A stretch of DNA of 62,206 nucleotides, from the NCBI RefSeq assembly GCF_001424565.1, contig NZ_LMOL01000005.1:872187-934392 (forward strand), in the 5' to 3' direction. The DNA is from Arthrobacter sp. Leaf141. GTDB lineage: Bacteria; Actinomycetota; Actinomycetes; Actinomycetales; Micrococcaceae. A program made the translations under genes and the position numbers. The notes beneath the pieces are model-generated. The model searched no databases and had not been told where the DNA came from. It saw only the letters and a program-made list of their open reading frames with translations. This document shows positions 37,927 through 46,676 of this stretch, piece by piece (positions within the stretch are counted from its first letter, which is position 1; each line of letters begins with the position of its first letter).

Positions 37927-39252
37927 ATGAGTAGTGTTCTGACAATCCGCGGCGGCGTCCCGCTTACAGGCCGCGTCACCGTCCGGGGGGCCAAGAACCT
38001 GGTCCCCAAAGCGATGGTGGCTGCGCTGCTGGGAAACGAACCCTCCGTATTGCGGAACGTACCGGAGATCAAGGACGTGGAGGTGGTGACCTCCCTCCTG
38101 CAGCTGCACGGCGTCACGGTCGCGAAGGACCCGGTGACGGGCGACCTGACCCTGGACCCCAAAGCTGCCAAGACAGCTTCCAGCACCGCCATTGACGCCC
38201 ACGCCGGCGACTCCAGGATTCCCATCCTGCTCTGCGGGCCCCTGATCCATGCGATCGGCGAGGCCTTCATTCCCGACCTGGGCGGCTGCAAGATCGGCGA
38301 CCGGCCCATCGACTACCACCTGGACGTCCTGCGCCAGTTCGGTGCCGTCGTGGAGAAGCGACCCGGCGGCATCCACATCTCCGCCCCCAAGGGCCTGCAC
38401 GGCGCCAAGATCTCCCTGCCGTACCCCTCCGTCGGCGCCACGGAGCAGGTGCTGCTCAGCGCAACCCGGGCGGAGGGCATCACGGAGCTTTCCGGTGCGG
38501 CCACCGAGCCGGAAATCATCGACCTCATAGCGGTGCTGCAGAAAATGGGCGCCATCATCAGCGTCCAGACAGACCGCACCATCCGCATCGAGGGCGTCCG
38601 TGACCTTGGCGGCTACAACCACCGCGCACTCTCGGACCGCAACGAATCGGCGTCGTGGGCTTCCGCGGCGCTGGTCACCCGCGGCGACATTTTTGTGGAA
38701 GGCGCATCGCAGCGGGACATGATGACCTTCCTGAACACCTACCGCAAGGTGGGTGGCGGAATGGACATCGGCGAGGACGGCATCCGTTTCTACCACCGGG
38801 GCGGAAAACTGAACCCGCTGGTCCTGGAAACCGACGTGCACCCCGGCTTCATGACCGACTGGCAGCAGCCGCTGGTGGTGGCCCTGACCCAGGCCGAAGG
38901 CGTCTCGATTGTGCATGAGACCGTTTACGAAAACCGCTTCGGCTTCACCGATGCGCTGATCCGCATGGGTGCCAGCATCCAGGTGCACCGCGAATGCCTG
39001 GGCAGCGTGCCCTGCCGCTTCGGCCAGCGGAACTTCCTGCACTCCGCCGTGATTTCCGGACCCACCCAGCTCACAGGAACAGATATCGACGTTCCGGACC
39101 TCCGTGGCGGTTTCAGCCACCTGATCGCGGCGCTGGCGGCCACCGGCACCTCGCGTGTCACCGGCATCGACATCATCAACCGCGGCTACGAGCGTTTCAC
39201 CGAAAAGCTCGCCGGCCTGGGCGCCGACTTCGACATCACCACCACCAAGTAG
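37927..39252 (+). CDS. murA: UDP-N-acetylglucosamine 1-carboxyvinyltransferase
   Basis: A 441-residue enzyme that transfers enolpyruvate from PEP to UDP-GlcNAc, the first committed step of peptidoglycan synthesis. N-terminal GAKNLVPKAMVAALL binds UDP-GlcNAc. The active-site loop has GGCKIGDRPID with Cys121, equivalent to the Cys that fosfomycin alkylates, so it is predicted to be sensitive, unlike the Asp form of mycobacteria. GTAAGGAAACC before the ATG is the ribosome site. It leads a run of murA, acyltransferase, gpsA and ddl genes joined by short gaps or overlaps: an envelope operon. Confidence 0.96.
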   Translation: MSSVLTIRGGVPLTGRVTVRGAKNLVPKAMVAALLGNEPSVLRNVPEIKDVEVVTSLLQLHGVTVAKDPVTGDLTLDPKAAKTASSTAIDAHAGDSRIPILLCGPLIHAIGEAFIPDLGGCKIGDRPIDYHLDVLRQFGAVVEKRPGGIHISAPKGLHGAKISLPYPSVGATEQVLLSATRAEGITELSGAATEPEIIDLIAVLQKMGAIISVQTDRTIRIEGVRDLGGYNHRALSDRNESASWASAALVTRGDIFVEGASQRDMMTFLNTYRKVGGGMDIGEDGIRFYHRGGKLNPLVLETDVHPGFMTDWQQPLVVALTQAEGVSIVHETVYENRFGFTDALIRMGASIQVHRECLGSVPCRFGQRNFLHSAVISGPTQLTGTDIDVPDLRGGFSHLIAALAATGTSRVTGIDIINRGYERFTEKLAGLGADFDITTTK

Positions 39253-39262
39253 CGGGGCCACC

Positions 39263-40036
39263 GTGAAGGAACCGGCCCTCAGCAGAGCCACATTCATTTT
39301 CATCGCCGGCGTGGTCCGTCCCCTCCTGAACGTCATGATGGCCAAAAAATGGGAAGGGACGGAGAAGCTGCCGGCGGGCGGCTTCATCGCCGCGCCCAAC
39401 CACTGCACGGAAATTGATCCGCTGGTGGTGGGGCATATGCTCTATAACCGGAAGCGGGCGCCGCACTTCCTCGCGAAGGCCGGGCTCTTCAAGGTCCCGG
39501 CGCTGGGCTGGCTGCTGCATTCCACCAAACAGATTCCCGTGGAACGCTCGACGGCGGGCGCGAACCGCTCGCTGCAGGTCGCCCAGGAAGTTGTCGCCGA
39601 GGGCGGGGCCATTGTTATCTACCCCGAAGGCACCCTGACCCGCGACCCCGACCTGTGGCCGATGAAGGGCCACACCGGGGCCGCCCGGCTCGCCCTCGAG
39701 GGCGGCATCCCCGTGGTGCCCATTGCCCACTGGGGCGCCCACGAAGTTTTCCCCCGCTACGGCAAACGCTTCCACCTCTTTCCCCGGAAACATTCGCGGG
39801 TCCTGGTGGGCGACCCCGTCGACCTGAGTGCCTTCGAAGGACGGCCGCTGGACAAAGCCACCCTCTCCGGCGCCACCGAGGCGATCATGGACGCCATCAC
39901 GGAGCTGCTCGCCACCCTCCGGGACGAAGAGCCTCCGGCGGAGCGCTGGGATCCGGCCAAGCAGCAGCAGGTCCGGCACGGCAGGTTCAAGGACCGGGGC
40001 CAGGATCCGTCCGGCGCAGGAACGGAAAATCCGTGA
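39263..40036 (+). CDS. 1-acyl-glycerol-3-phosphate acyltransferase (PlsC-like)
   Basis: A 257-residue membrane-associated acyltransferase. Block I is NHCTEID (His-x4-Asp), with the Arg of block II in PVERSTAGANRS and block III YPEGTLTRD. A hydrophobic N-terminus (TFIFIAGVVRPLLNVMMA) anchors it. It probably adds the second acyl chain in phosphatidic acid synthesis. The GTG start lies 11 bases after murA, with GGGGCCACC before it. Its stop overlaps the gpsA GTG as GTGA; pairing with gpsA, which makes glycerol-3-phosphate, fits phospholipid synthesis. Confidence 0.9.
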   Translation: MKEPALSRATFIFIAGVVRPLLNVMMAKKWEGTEKLPAGGFIAAPNHCTEIDPLVVGHMLYNRKRAPHFLAKAGLFKVPALGWLLHSTKQIPVERSTAGANRSLQVAQEVVAEGGAIVIYPEGTLTRDPDLWPMKGHTGAARLALEGGIPVVPIAHWGAHEVFPRYGKRFHLFPRKHSRVLVGDPVDLSAFEGRPLDKATLSGATEAIMDAITELLATLRDEEPPAERWDPAKQQQVRHGRFKDRGQDPSGAGTENP

Positions 40037-41085
40037 CCCCTGAACGTGTGATGGCCGGCTCTGCCCGCTCCGTAGCGGTCCTGGGTGCCGGCTCCTGGGG
40101 GACAACCTTCGCCAAGATCCTCGCTGATGCCGCTGCGGCGTCCGGGGAAGAGCGGAGCATCCGCATCTGGGGACGGCGCCCCGAAGTGGTGGACCAGATC
40201 AACTCCCGGTCCCGGAACCCGCAGTACCTCAAGGACGTCGAATTGCCCGCGACCATCACGGCATCCGTTGACGTCCGGGAGGTCCTCCGGGACGCGGACC
40301 TTGTGGTCCTCGCCGTCCCGGCGCAGTCGCTGCGGCCCCAGCTGCGGGAGTGGGCGGGCATGATCGGGCCCGGTGCAGTGGTGGTCTCCCTCATGAAAGG
40401 CCTCGAACTCGGCACCGACGCCCGGATGAGCGAGGTCATCGGCGCTGAACTCGGCCTGCCACCCGAACGCATCGCCGTGGTATCCGGCCCCAACCTGGCG
40501 ATGGAAATTGCCAGGGAGGAGCCAACAGCGTCGGTGGTGGCCTGCACCGACGCCGCTGTGGCCGGCTGGATCGCACGGACCTGTACGGCGCCGTATTTCC
40601 GGCCCTACACCACGGCTGACGTGGTGGGGGTGGAGATCGGCGGGATCGTCAAGAACGTGATCGCCCTGGCCGTGGGGATCTGCGAAGGAAAGCAGATGGG
40701 CGACAACACCAAGGCGTCCGTCATCACCCGCGGACTGGCGGAAACGTCCCGCCTTGCCTTGGCGCTGGGCGGCGATGCGCAGACCATGGCCGGATTGGCA
40801 GGCCTGGGTGACCTCGTTGCCACCTGCTCATCCCCGCTCTCCCGGAACCACACCGCCGGCCGGCTGTTGGGCGAGGGTCTGACCCTTGACGAGGTGGGCC
40901 GGAAAATGACCCAGACCGCAGAAGGCATCAAATCCGGCCAGGCGGTGCACGAATTGGCCGCCAAACTGAACGTTGACATGCCCATCACGGCCGCCGTGGT
41001 GGCTGTCCTGGCGGGCAGGCTGTCCGTAGACCAACTGGGACCGGTGCTGCTGTCCCGGGAACTCAAACCTGAAGGCGATTACTGA
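40033..41085 (+). CDS. gpsA: Glycerol-3-phosphate dehydrogenase [NAD(P)+]
   Basis: A 350-residue soluble enzyme that reduces dihydroxyacetone phosphate to sn-glycerol-3-phosphate for phospholipids and glycerol-based wall polymers. GAGSWGTTFAKIL binds the coenzyme; the catalytic Lys is in GGIVKNVIALAVGICEG; TMAGLAGLGDLVATC and SRNHTAGRLLGEG are conserved. Start choice: GTG 40033 overlaps the previous stop (GTGA), with a GGA-rich site upstream; ATG 40051 (MAGSARSVAVLG) is a possible alternative. ddl follows one base after the stop. Confidence 0.95.
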   Translation: MTPERVMAGSARSVAVLGAGSWGTTFAKILADAAAASGEERSIRIWGRRPEVVDQINSRSRNPQYLKDVELPATITASVDVREVLRDADLVVLAVPAQSLRPQLREWAGMIGPGAVVVSLMKGLELGTDARMSEVIGAELGLPPERIAVVSGPNLAMEIAREEPTASVVACTDAAVAGWIARTCTAPYFRPYTTADVVGVEIGGIVKNVIALAVGICEGKQMGDNTKASVITRGLAETSRLALALGGDAQTMAGLAGLGDLVATCSSPLSRNHTAGRLLGEGLTLDEVGRKMTQTAEGIKSGQAVHELAAKLNVDMPITAAVVAVLAGRLSVDQLGPVLLSRELKPEGDY

Positions 41086-41086
41086 C

Positions 41087-42235
41087 ATGTCCCACGACAA
41101 ACTGACAGCAGGGGAAACGGCGGGCCGGGCCAAACCCCGGGTTGCTGTCCTCTTCGGCGGCCGGTCCAGTGAGCACGCGGTGAGTTGCGTCACCGCGGCA
41201 GGCGTTTTGGGCGCCATCAACAAGGATAAATACGAGGTCATCCCCATCGGGATCGCCAAGTCCGGGCAGTGGGTCCTGGCGTCCACGGATACCGCGCAGT
41301 GGTCCCTGGCCGACGAGTCCCTGCCTGAAGTCGCTGCGTCGCTGGAGACGGTGACCCTCGCTGAAATCGGCGGCGAACACCAGCTGATCGTTGCCTCACC
41401 CAACGAGGTGCCCCGGGAACTGGGAACAGTGGACGTGGTCTTCCCGCTGCTGCACGGACCCTTCGGGGAGGACGGCACCATCCAGGGCATGCTGGAACTC
41501 TCGGACACCCGCTACGTGGGCGCCGGTGTCCTGGCCTCCGCCGTGGGCATGGACAAGCACTACATGAAGGTGGTCTTCGAAGCCGCCGGGCTCCAGGTGG
41601 GCCCCTACATCGCCGTCACCGACCGGCAGTGGCTGACCGATCCCGAAGCCGTGCGCAAGCAGGTGGACCGCCTTGGTTTCCCCGTTTTCGTCAAACCGGC
41701 ACGCGCCGGGTCTTCCATGGGGATCTCCAAAGTCGATTCACTGGCGGACCTGGATGCCGCCGTCGACGAAGCCCGCCGGCATGACCTCAAGCTCGTCATA
41801 GAGGCCGGGATTGTTGGCCGGGAGATCGAGTGCGCCGTGCTGGAAGGACGGGGAACTGACGCGCCGCGGACGTCCATGCCCGGCGAGATTTCCGTGGCCG
41901 GCGGAACGCACGAGTTCTACGACTTCAACGCCAAATATGTGGAGGATGACGCGGCCGCGCTGAGCTGTCCCGCGGAGATCCCCGCCGAGGCGATTGCCCG
42001 GGTCCGGGAACTCGCCGCAGCGGCGTTCGACTCGGTGGGCGCCGAGGGCCTGAGCCGGGTGGACTTCTTCTACACCGGCCAGGGCGAGCTGATCATCAAC
42101 GAAATCAACACCATGCCCGGTTTTACGCCAAAAAGCATGTACCCGCAGATGTGGGCCGCGTCCGGGCTGGACTACGCCGACCTGATCGATGAATTGATCC
42201 ACCTGGCCCTGAACCGGAAAACGGGCCTCCGCTAA
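41087..42235 (+). CDS. ddl: D-alanine--D-alanine ligase
   Basis: A 382-residue ATP-grasp ligase forming the D-Ala-D-Ala end of peptidoglycan precursors. VAVLFGGRSSEHAVSC is the N-terminal substrate region; LLHGPFGEDGTIQGMLEL, PVFVKPARAGSSMGISKV and NEINTMPGFTPKSMYP carry the ATP and Mg ligands. In resistant depsipeptide ligases the Tyr of the omega loop changes; here the loop EFYDFNAKY keeps it, so a vancomycin-sensitive D-Ala-D-Ala product is expected. It lies one base after gpsA and ends the operon, convergent with the DUF3515 gene. Confidence 0.96.
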   Translation: MSHDKLTAGETAGRAKPRVAVLFGGRSSEHAVSCVTAAGVLGAINKDKYEVIPIGIAKSGQWVLASTDTAQWSLADESLPEVAASLETVTLAEIGGEHQLIVASPNEVPRELGTVDVVFPLLHGPFGEDGTIQGMLELSDTRYVGAGVLASAVGMDKHYMKVVFEAAGLQVGPYIAVTDRQWLTDPEAVRKQVDRLGFPVFVKPARAGSSMGISKVDSLADLDAAVDEARRHDLKLVIEAGIVGREIECAVLEGRGTDAPRTSMPGEISVAGGTHEFYDFNAKYVEDDAAALSCPAEIPAEAIARVRELAAAAFDSVGAEGLSRVDFFYTGQGELIINEINTMPGFTPKSMYPQMWAASGLDYADLIDELIHLALNRKTGLR

Positions 42236-42248
42236 CCGCCCCCGGGGC

Positions 42249-42749
42249 CTACTGGCTCTTTGGCAAATTCTGCAGTTCCTCCTGGCCCACGCAATTGCGC
42301 TGGGCCGGGACCTTGCCGGCGGCGGTGGAAAGATCCGCCAGTACGGTAGCGGAACTGATTTTGTCCGGATCCATCAGGATCTCCGTGGCCGGTTCGCGGC
42401 CATACGTGGTGAGGGTCCAGACCGGGTCACCTTCCCGGATCACCCAGTCGATGCCGTTCACAGTGACGCAGCGGTCAGTGGTGGGGCCGGGCACGTTGAC
42501 CCCGCAGCGGAGGATCACCTGTGACGGATCGCCCCAGGCCGCGGTGGCCTGGCTGTTCGTCTGGCGCAGCCGGGAATCGCCGATCGCATCCGGAAGCGCG
42601 ACCATCATCGGTGCGCAGGCCGGATTTGCGGCGTCACCGGCGGCTGCGACGTCGACGGCCGGGGCACAGGCTGCCAGGGGGAGCGCCGCCATGGCGCACA
42701 GAAAGGCTGTCGCGGTGCGGGGAAACGGGATTCGGCGGGGGGCAGGCAT
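42249..42749 (-). CDS. DUF3515-family lipoprotein
   Basis: A 166-residue exported protein. The signal sequence FLCAMAALPLAACAP has a lipobox-like LAAC near residue 28. The mature part (PACAPMMVALPDAIG, WGDPSQVILRCGVNVPGPT, then CVTVNGIDWV) is typical of DUF3515 proteins, which occur next to ddl in many actinobacteria and have no known role. Four Cys in the mature part could form disulfides. Its stop lies 13 bases from that of ddl on the opposite strand. Confidence 0.85.
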   Translation of the reverse strand: MPAPRRIPFPRTATAFLCAMAALPLAACAPAVDVAAAGDAANPACAPMMVALPDAIGDSRLRQTNSQATAAWGDPSQVILRCGVNVPGPTTDRCVTVNGIDWVIREGDPVWTLTTYGREPATEILMDPDKISSATVLADLSTAAGKVPAQRNCVGQEELQNLPKSQ

Positions 42750-42938
42750 TGATTAAGCCTAGCCGGGGAATTACGTTTGGTTTTCGGGTTCCGGCCGGGC
42801 CCAAAGACATAACATATGCTGCTGGGAGTCACCTTCCAGTAGACTGACGAGGTTGGGTGCCGTTGGCGCCACGAATATGCAAGGTCTTCGCAGCTGCATC
42901 CGGCAGCGGATCGATGAACTTGGGGGGAAGGAAATCCG

Positions 42939-43676
42939 ATGGGTCTTTGTGGCGTGAAAAGAAATGCCGGGCGGGCAATTGCGGGGCTGTCTGTCTCTGC
43001 AATCCTCCTGGCTGGTCCGGTCAGCGGAGCTTTCGCCACGGACATCGTGCTTCCGACACTGCCTCCGGCGACTGGAGCCCCCACGGCCCCAGGCCCCAGT
43101 GACCCTACCGGAGAACCCGAAGTTCCAGGGGGATCTGATCCCGGTACGACCGATCCGGGTACAACGGATCCAGGAACGACCGATCCGGGTACAACGGATC
43201 CAGGAACGACCGATCCGGGTACAACGGATCCAGGCACGACCGATCCGGGAACTGTAATCCCCGTTCCGGAGGTGCCCGTTCCTGTTGAGCCGGCCCCGGC
43301 ACCGGCACCCGTTCCGGTCCCGATCGAACCCGTGGTGCCGGCCCCGGCCCCGGAAGTGGTTTTCGAACCCGAGGTTCCCATTGAGGAGCCCGCCCCCGCC
43401 GCGGTGGTCCCGGTTGTTGAGGAACCCGCGCCGGAACCCACCCCGCCTGCGGTGCCCGAGCCGGCCGTGCCCGTAAAAGCGGCGGCCGTGGCCAGCGCTG
43501 AGCAGCCCACCGCCGTCATCGAAGCCAAAGTCCAGGCCGTCGTTGCAGCAGCGACGGGCAGCCCGGTCGGCGTCCAGGCTGCGGTGGTTGTCTTCCTGCT
43601 GGGACTTGGCTATGCCTACTTCCGGTTCCTGGGTTCAAAACGGGTGATGGGAACACCAAAGCCGGGCAAGTCCTAA
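42939..43676 (+). CDS. Proline-rich surface protein with DPGTT repeats and C-terminal membrane anchor
   Basis: A 245-residue protein. A signal peptide (residues 1-33, ending GAFA) leads to a Pro/Thr-rich region, eight tandem DPGT(T) units (residues 67-106), then a long PxP/EPAP stretch, and a C-terminal span (AAVVVFLLGLGYAYFRFL) with basic residues after it. There is no LPXTG motif, so it is membrane-anchored with an extended stalk through the wall. A strong GGGGGGAAGGAAATCCG site precedes the ATG. It lies 3 bases before the first glycosyltransferase gene and is probably the first gene of the glycopolymer operon. Its Thr-rich repeat could be a glycosylation target; this is inference. Confidence 0.75.
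   Translation: MGLCGVKRNAGRAIAGLSVSAILLAGPVSGAFATDIVLPTLPPATGAPTAPGPSDPTGEPEVPGGSDPGTTDPGTTDPGTTDPGTTDPGTTDPGTTDPGTTDPGTVIPVPEVPVPVEPAPAPAPVPVPIEPVVPAPAPEVVFEPEVPIEEPAPAAVVPVVEEPAPEPTPPAVPEPAVPVKAAAVASAEQPTAVIEAKVQAVVAAATGSPVGVQAAVVVFLLGLGYAYFRFLGSKRVMGTPKPGKS
43137..43253 (+). repeat. In-frame tandem repeat (30-bp period, DPGTT pairs)
   Basis: Within the surface-protein gene, a 30-base unit beginning CGATCCGGGTACAACGGATC occurs three times head to tail at 43151, 43181 and 43211. The first two are exact and the third has one change. Partial units flank them. Each unit encodes two DPGTT blocks, so gain or loss keeps the frame. Confidence 0.9.
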
Positions 43677-43679
43677 GGG

Positions 43680-44933
43680 ATGCGAGGAAAACCTTCGGCC
43701 TCCGGCAGGAGCGGCCCGCCGGAACCAGGCAAGCTGCAGGTCACCCTGATCACGCACTCATACTGGCCTGAGCAGAGCCCGCCGCAGCGGCGGTGGACCG
43801 CCATGATCAAGGAGTTCTCGCACGCGGGCTGGGGTGTTGACGTCATTACACCCGTGGCGCATTACCCGTTCGGCCGGCGCCAACTGCCTCGGTGGATGTC
43901 AGGCCGGCCGTTTCACCTGCGTAACGGCCAGTTCACCGAAAAAATCATGCACGTGCCCTATCTCCGCCACGGGACCTCGCGCATCGCAAGGCTCCTGGAC
44001 CAGTGCTACTCCGCTGCACTTTCGGTGCCCGCCGGAATGATGGTGCGCAAGCCCGACGTCGTTATTGTCACCGCACCCGGCCTGCCGTCGCTGGCAGCGG
44101 GTTACGCGCTGGCGAAACTGCGCCGCGTCCCGCTGGTGGTGGAAATGCGCGATGCCTGGCCGGACCTGGCCCGCGACGCCAGGGTGGTCCAGGGCAACGT
44201 CAAGAGCGTCATTGAGCACGTTGTGGACTTTGTCCAGCACCGCGCGGACCTGGTGGTTACCGTCACCGAGGGGTTCGGGGCGACGCTGCGCGCACGCGGT
44301 GTACGGAACGTCGCGACCGTGACCAACGGCATCCACCTTGAAGCCATTCCTGTCCTGGACCCGCCGCCCCTGGACCGCCCCGTCTTCGAGGCGCTGTATC
44401 TGGGCAACCACGGCGAAAGCCAGCGCCTGGACGTCGCCATCCGTGCTGCGGCGCTGGTGGGGGAGTCCATGCACCTGCACCTCGTGGGGCACGGCACCCA
44501 GCGGCCTGCCCTGGAAAAGCTCGCCCGGGAGCTTAGTGCCCCGGTAACCTTCCACGCCCCGCTCACCGGCGATGACATGTTTGCCCGGTATGCTTCGGCT
44601 GACACGTGCCTGGTATCGCTCCGGGACGACTGGAAGTCCTTCGAGACCACCGTCCCCTCCAAAACCTATGAGGTCCTGGCCATCGGCCGCCACGTGACGG
44701 CTGTGGTCCGCGGGGAGGCGGCCCGTATCATTTCAGACGCCGACGCAGGTGACATTGTGGCCAGCGATCCCAAGGCCCTCGCTGCCCTGTGGTCCGGCCT
44801 GGCGGCGGACCGCGGCCGGCTGATCCGCAACTCCGACAGCCGCCAATGGGTGAAGACGCACGCGGACTACGACCTTCTCTCGGTCCAATACATGGAAATC
44901 ATCAGGGACCTCGTCTCGGAGAAGTCCGCCTGA
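43680..44933 (+). CDS. Glycosyltransferase, GT4 family (WbuB-like)
   Basis: A 417-residue cytoplasmic retaining glycosyltransferase of GT-B fold. The N-terminal half has LQVTLITHSYWPEQSPPQRRW and DVITPVAHYP, typical of the donor-independent domain of WbuB-like enzymes. The C-terminal half has LYLGNHGESQRLDV, LVGHGTQRPALEKLA and the donor-binding region FETTVPSKTYEVLAIGRHV. Donor sugar unknown. It begins 3 bases after the surface-protein stop (AAGGG as ribosome site) and ends 3 bases before the next glycosyltransferase, so it is part of the polymer operon. Confidence 0.9.
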   Translation: MRGKPSASGRSGPPEPGKLQVTLITHSYWPEQSPPQRRWTAMIKEFSHAGWGVDVITPVAHYPFGRRQLPRWMSGRPFHLRNGQFTEKIMHVPYLRHGTSRIARLLDQCYSAALSVPAGMMVRKPDVVIVTAPGLPSLAAGYALAKLRRVPLVVEMRDAWPDLARDARVVQGNVKSVIEHVVDFVQHRADLVVTVTEGFGATLRARGVRNVATVTNGIHLEAIPVLDPPPLDRPVFEALYLGNHGESQRLDVAIRAAALVGESMHLHLVGHGTQRPALEKLARELSAPVTFHAPLTGDDMFARYASADTCLVSLRDDWKSFETTVPSKTYEVLAIGRHVTAVVRGEAARIISDADAGDIVASDPKALAALWSGLAADRGRLIRNSDSRQWVKTHADYDLLSVQYMEIIRDLVSEKSA

Positions 44934-44936
44934 TCC

Positions 44937-46676
44937 ATGATCCAGCTATTACGTAATGCCCGGCTGACTGCCGCAACCATCCAGCAGCACCTGCTCGAGG
45001 ACCCGATGGTCCTCTTCCTGCAACTGTCCCGGCGCCTGCCTGCTGCCGTACGCCCCCTGGCCGGCGCAGTGGTCCGCAAGTGGCCCGTCGGCTCCACAGC
45101 AGGCCTGGTGTCCTTCCTCGCGCTGGTCAGCGGCAACGACGCGGAGATGGACCGGCGCATCCGCTTGGCAGCCGCCGCGGCAGTCCCGGGGCCGAAGGCC
45201 CGCAGATTGGCGGAAATTGCCCTCGCCGCCAACCGGCCCGACCTTGCGGACCTCCTGATGGACCGCGCGTGCGCAGCACGCAATGGCCGGGCGACGGCGG
45301 CCCGCAGGTTGTGGCACGACGGTGCTGTTTCAGACGCCCTGGCGGTATGGGATGGAGCGTCAGGACCGGAACCCCTGCAGCAGCGCCGGTTGAAGGCCGA
45401 AGCGGCAGTCCTGCGCGGCGCCGCCCCGGTCCTGGCCTCCGTGCCGTTCCAGCCGGTCGAGGGCAGGGTGCTGCATCTGCTCACAAACTCGCTGCCCCAC
45501 ACGGCCAGCGGGTACGCGCAGAGGTCGCATTCCACCCTGCTGGCCCAGCAGGCCGGCGGCAAGGAAGTGCTGGCCGTCACGCGGATGGGGTACCCCGTCC
45601 AGGTGGGCAAGGTCCTGGCCAAGGGCCAAGACGTTGTTGAGGGCATCACATACCGGCGGCTGCTGCCGGGCAGGATGGCCGCCACGGTGGACGCCAGGCT
45701 GCAGCAGCAGGCCGAGGAACTCCTGAAAGTGGCACTGGAGTTCCGGCCCGGCGTCCTGCACACCACGACGCACTACGTTAACGGCATGGTGGTCCGTGCG
45801 GTTGCTGATGCCCTGGGTATTCCGTGGGTCTACGAAGTGCGGGGCCAGCTGGCTGATACCTGGGCCTCTGTCCGCGGGCCGGAAGCCCGGGAGAGCGAGA
45901 AGTACCGCCTTTTCAGCCAACGCGAGCGGGAGGCCATGCTGTCCGCCAGCCTGGTGCTGACCCTCGGCGAGGCCATGAAATCGAACATCGTGGCGGCAGG
46001 CGTGCCGGCGGCGAAGGTGCTGCTGATGCCGAACGCAGTCGGCGGGGATTTCCTTGACGAACCCCGCAGCCAGGCCGATGCCCGGCGTGAGCTGGGTCTC
46101 CCCGTGGCCGGCCAATACGTGGGCACAGTCTCCAGCTTGGTACCCTATGAAGGGATCCACGAGCTGATGCAGGCCTTTGTGCTGCTGGCCGGGGACCATC
46201 CTGACCTTAATCTGCTCATCGTTGGCGACGGCGTATCCACTCCGTCCCTCCGCGCGCAGGCGGAACAAAGCGACTTCGCGGACCGCATCATCTTTACCGG
46301 CCGGGTCCCGCAGAAGCTTGCGGTCCGCTATCACCAGGCACTCGACATTTTCGCCGTGCCCAGGAAGGACCTTGAGGTTACCCGCTCCGTTACGCCCTTG
46401 AAGCCCGTCGAGGCCATGGCCTGTGCCAGGCCTGTGGTTGCCACAGACCTGCCCGCCCTGCGGGAGATCGTGGAACCCGGCGTCACAGGCCTTCTGACGG
46501 AACCCGGAAACCCCGGGGCGCTGGCCGCCGGACTGCGCACCCTCCTGAATGACCCCGGGCTGGCCGCGGAACTGGGTCGGGCCGGGCGCGAACGGGTCCT
46601 GAACGAACGAACGTGGGCAGCCAACGCTGCCGCCCTGTCAAAAGAGCTGGAAAAACTGGGAGTCACCAACGGATGA
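44937..46676 (+). CDS. Glycosyltransferase, GT4 family with N-terminal extension
   Basis: A 579-residue protein. The first 165 residues are helical, Ala/Arg-rich and lack a signal peptide. The GT-B domain follows: HLLTNSLPHTASGYAQRSH at the start of the first half, LVLTLGEAMKSNIVAAGVP, then the donor half with YVGTVSSLVPYEGIHELMQAF, LLIVGDGVSTPSLRAQAE and SVTPLKPVEAMACARPVVATDLPALREIV. The extension may bind a partner or the membrane. It overlaps the next gene by ATGA. Confidence 0.88.
   Translation: MIQLLRNARLTAATIQQHLLEDPMVLFLQLSRRLPAAVRPLAGAVVRKWPVGSTAGLVSFLALVSGNDAEMDRRIRLAAAAAVPGPKARRLAEIALAANRPDLADLLMDRACAARNGRATAARRLWHDGAVSDALAVWDGASGPEPLQQRRLKAEAAVLRGAAPVLASVPFQPVEGRVLHLLTNSLPHTASGYAQRSHSTLLAQQAGGKEVLAVTRMGYPVQVGKVLAKGQDVVEGITYRRLLPGRMAATVDARLQQQAEELLKVALEFRPGVLHTTTHYVNGMVVRAVADALGIPWVYEVRGQLADTWASVRGPEARESEKYRLFSQREREAMLSASLVLTLGEAMKSNIVAAGVPAAKVLLMPNAVGGDFLDEPRSQADARRELGLPVAGQYVGTVSSLVPYEGIHELMQAFVLLAGDHPDLNLLIVGDGVSTPSLRAQAEQSDFADRIIFTGRVPQKLAVRYHQALDIFAVPRKDLEVTRSVTPLKPVEAMACARPVVATDLPALREIVEPGVTGLLTEPGNPGALAAGLRTLLNDPGLAAELGRAGRERVLNERTWAANAAALSKELEKLGVTNG

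Noticed and set aside
42236..42248. A terminator between ddl and the convergent DUF3515 gene
   Set aside because: The gap is 13 bases with no hairpin; any terminator would lie inside the genes and I could not see one.
43137..43253. Regular repeats that might be a CRISPR array
   Set aside because: Units are head to tail without spacers, lie in frame inside a gene and encode DPGTT; no cas genes nearby.
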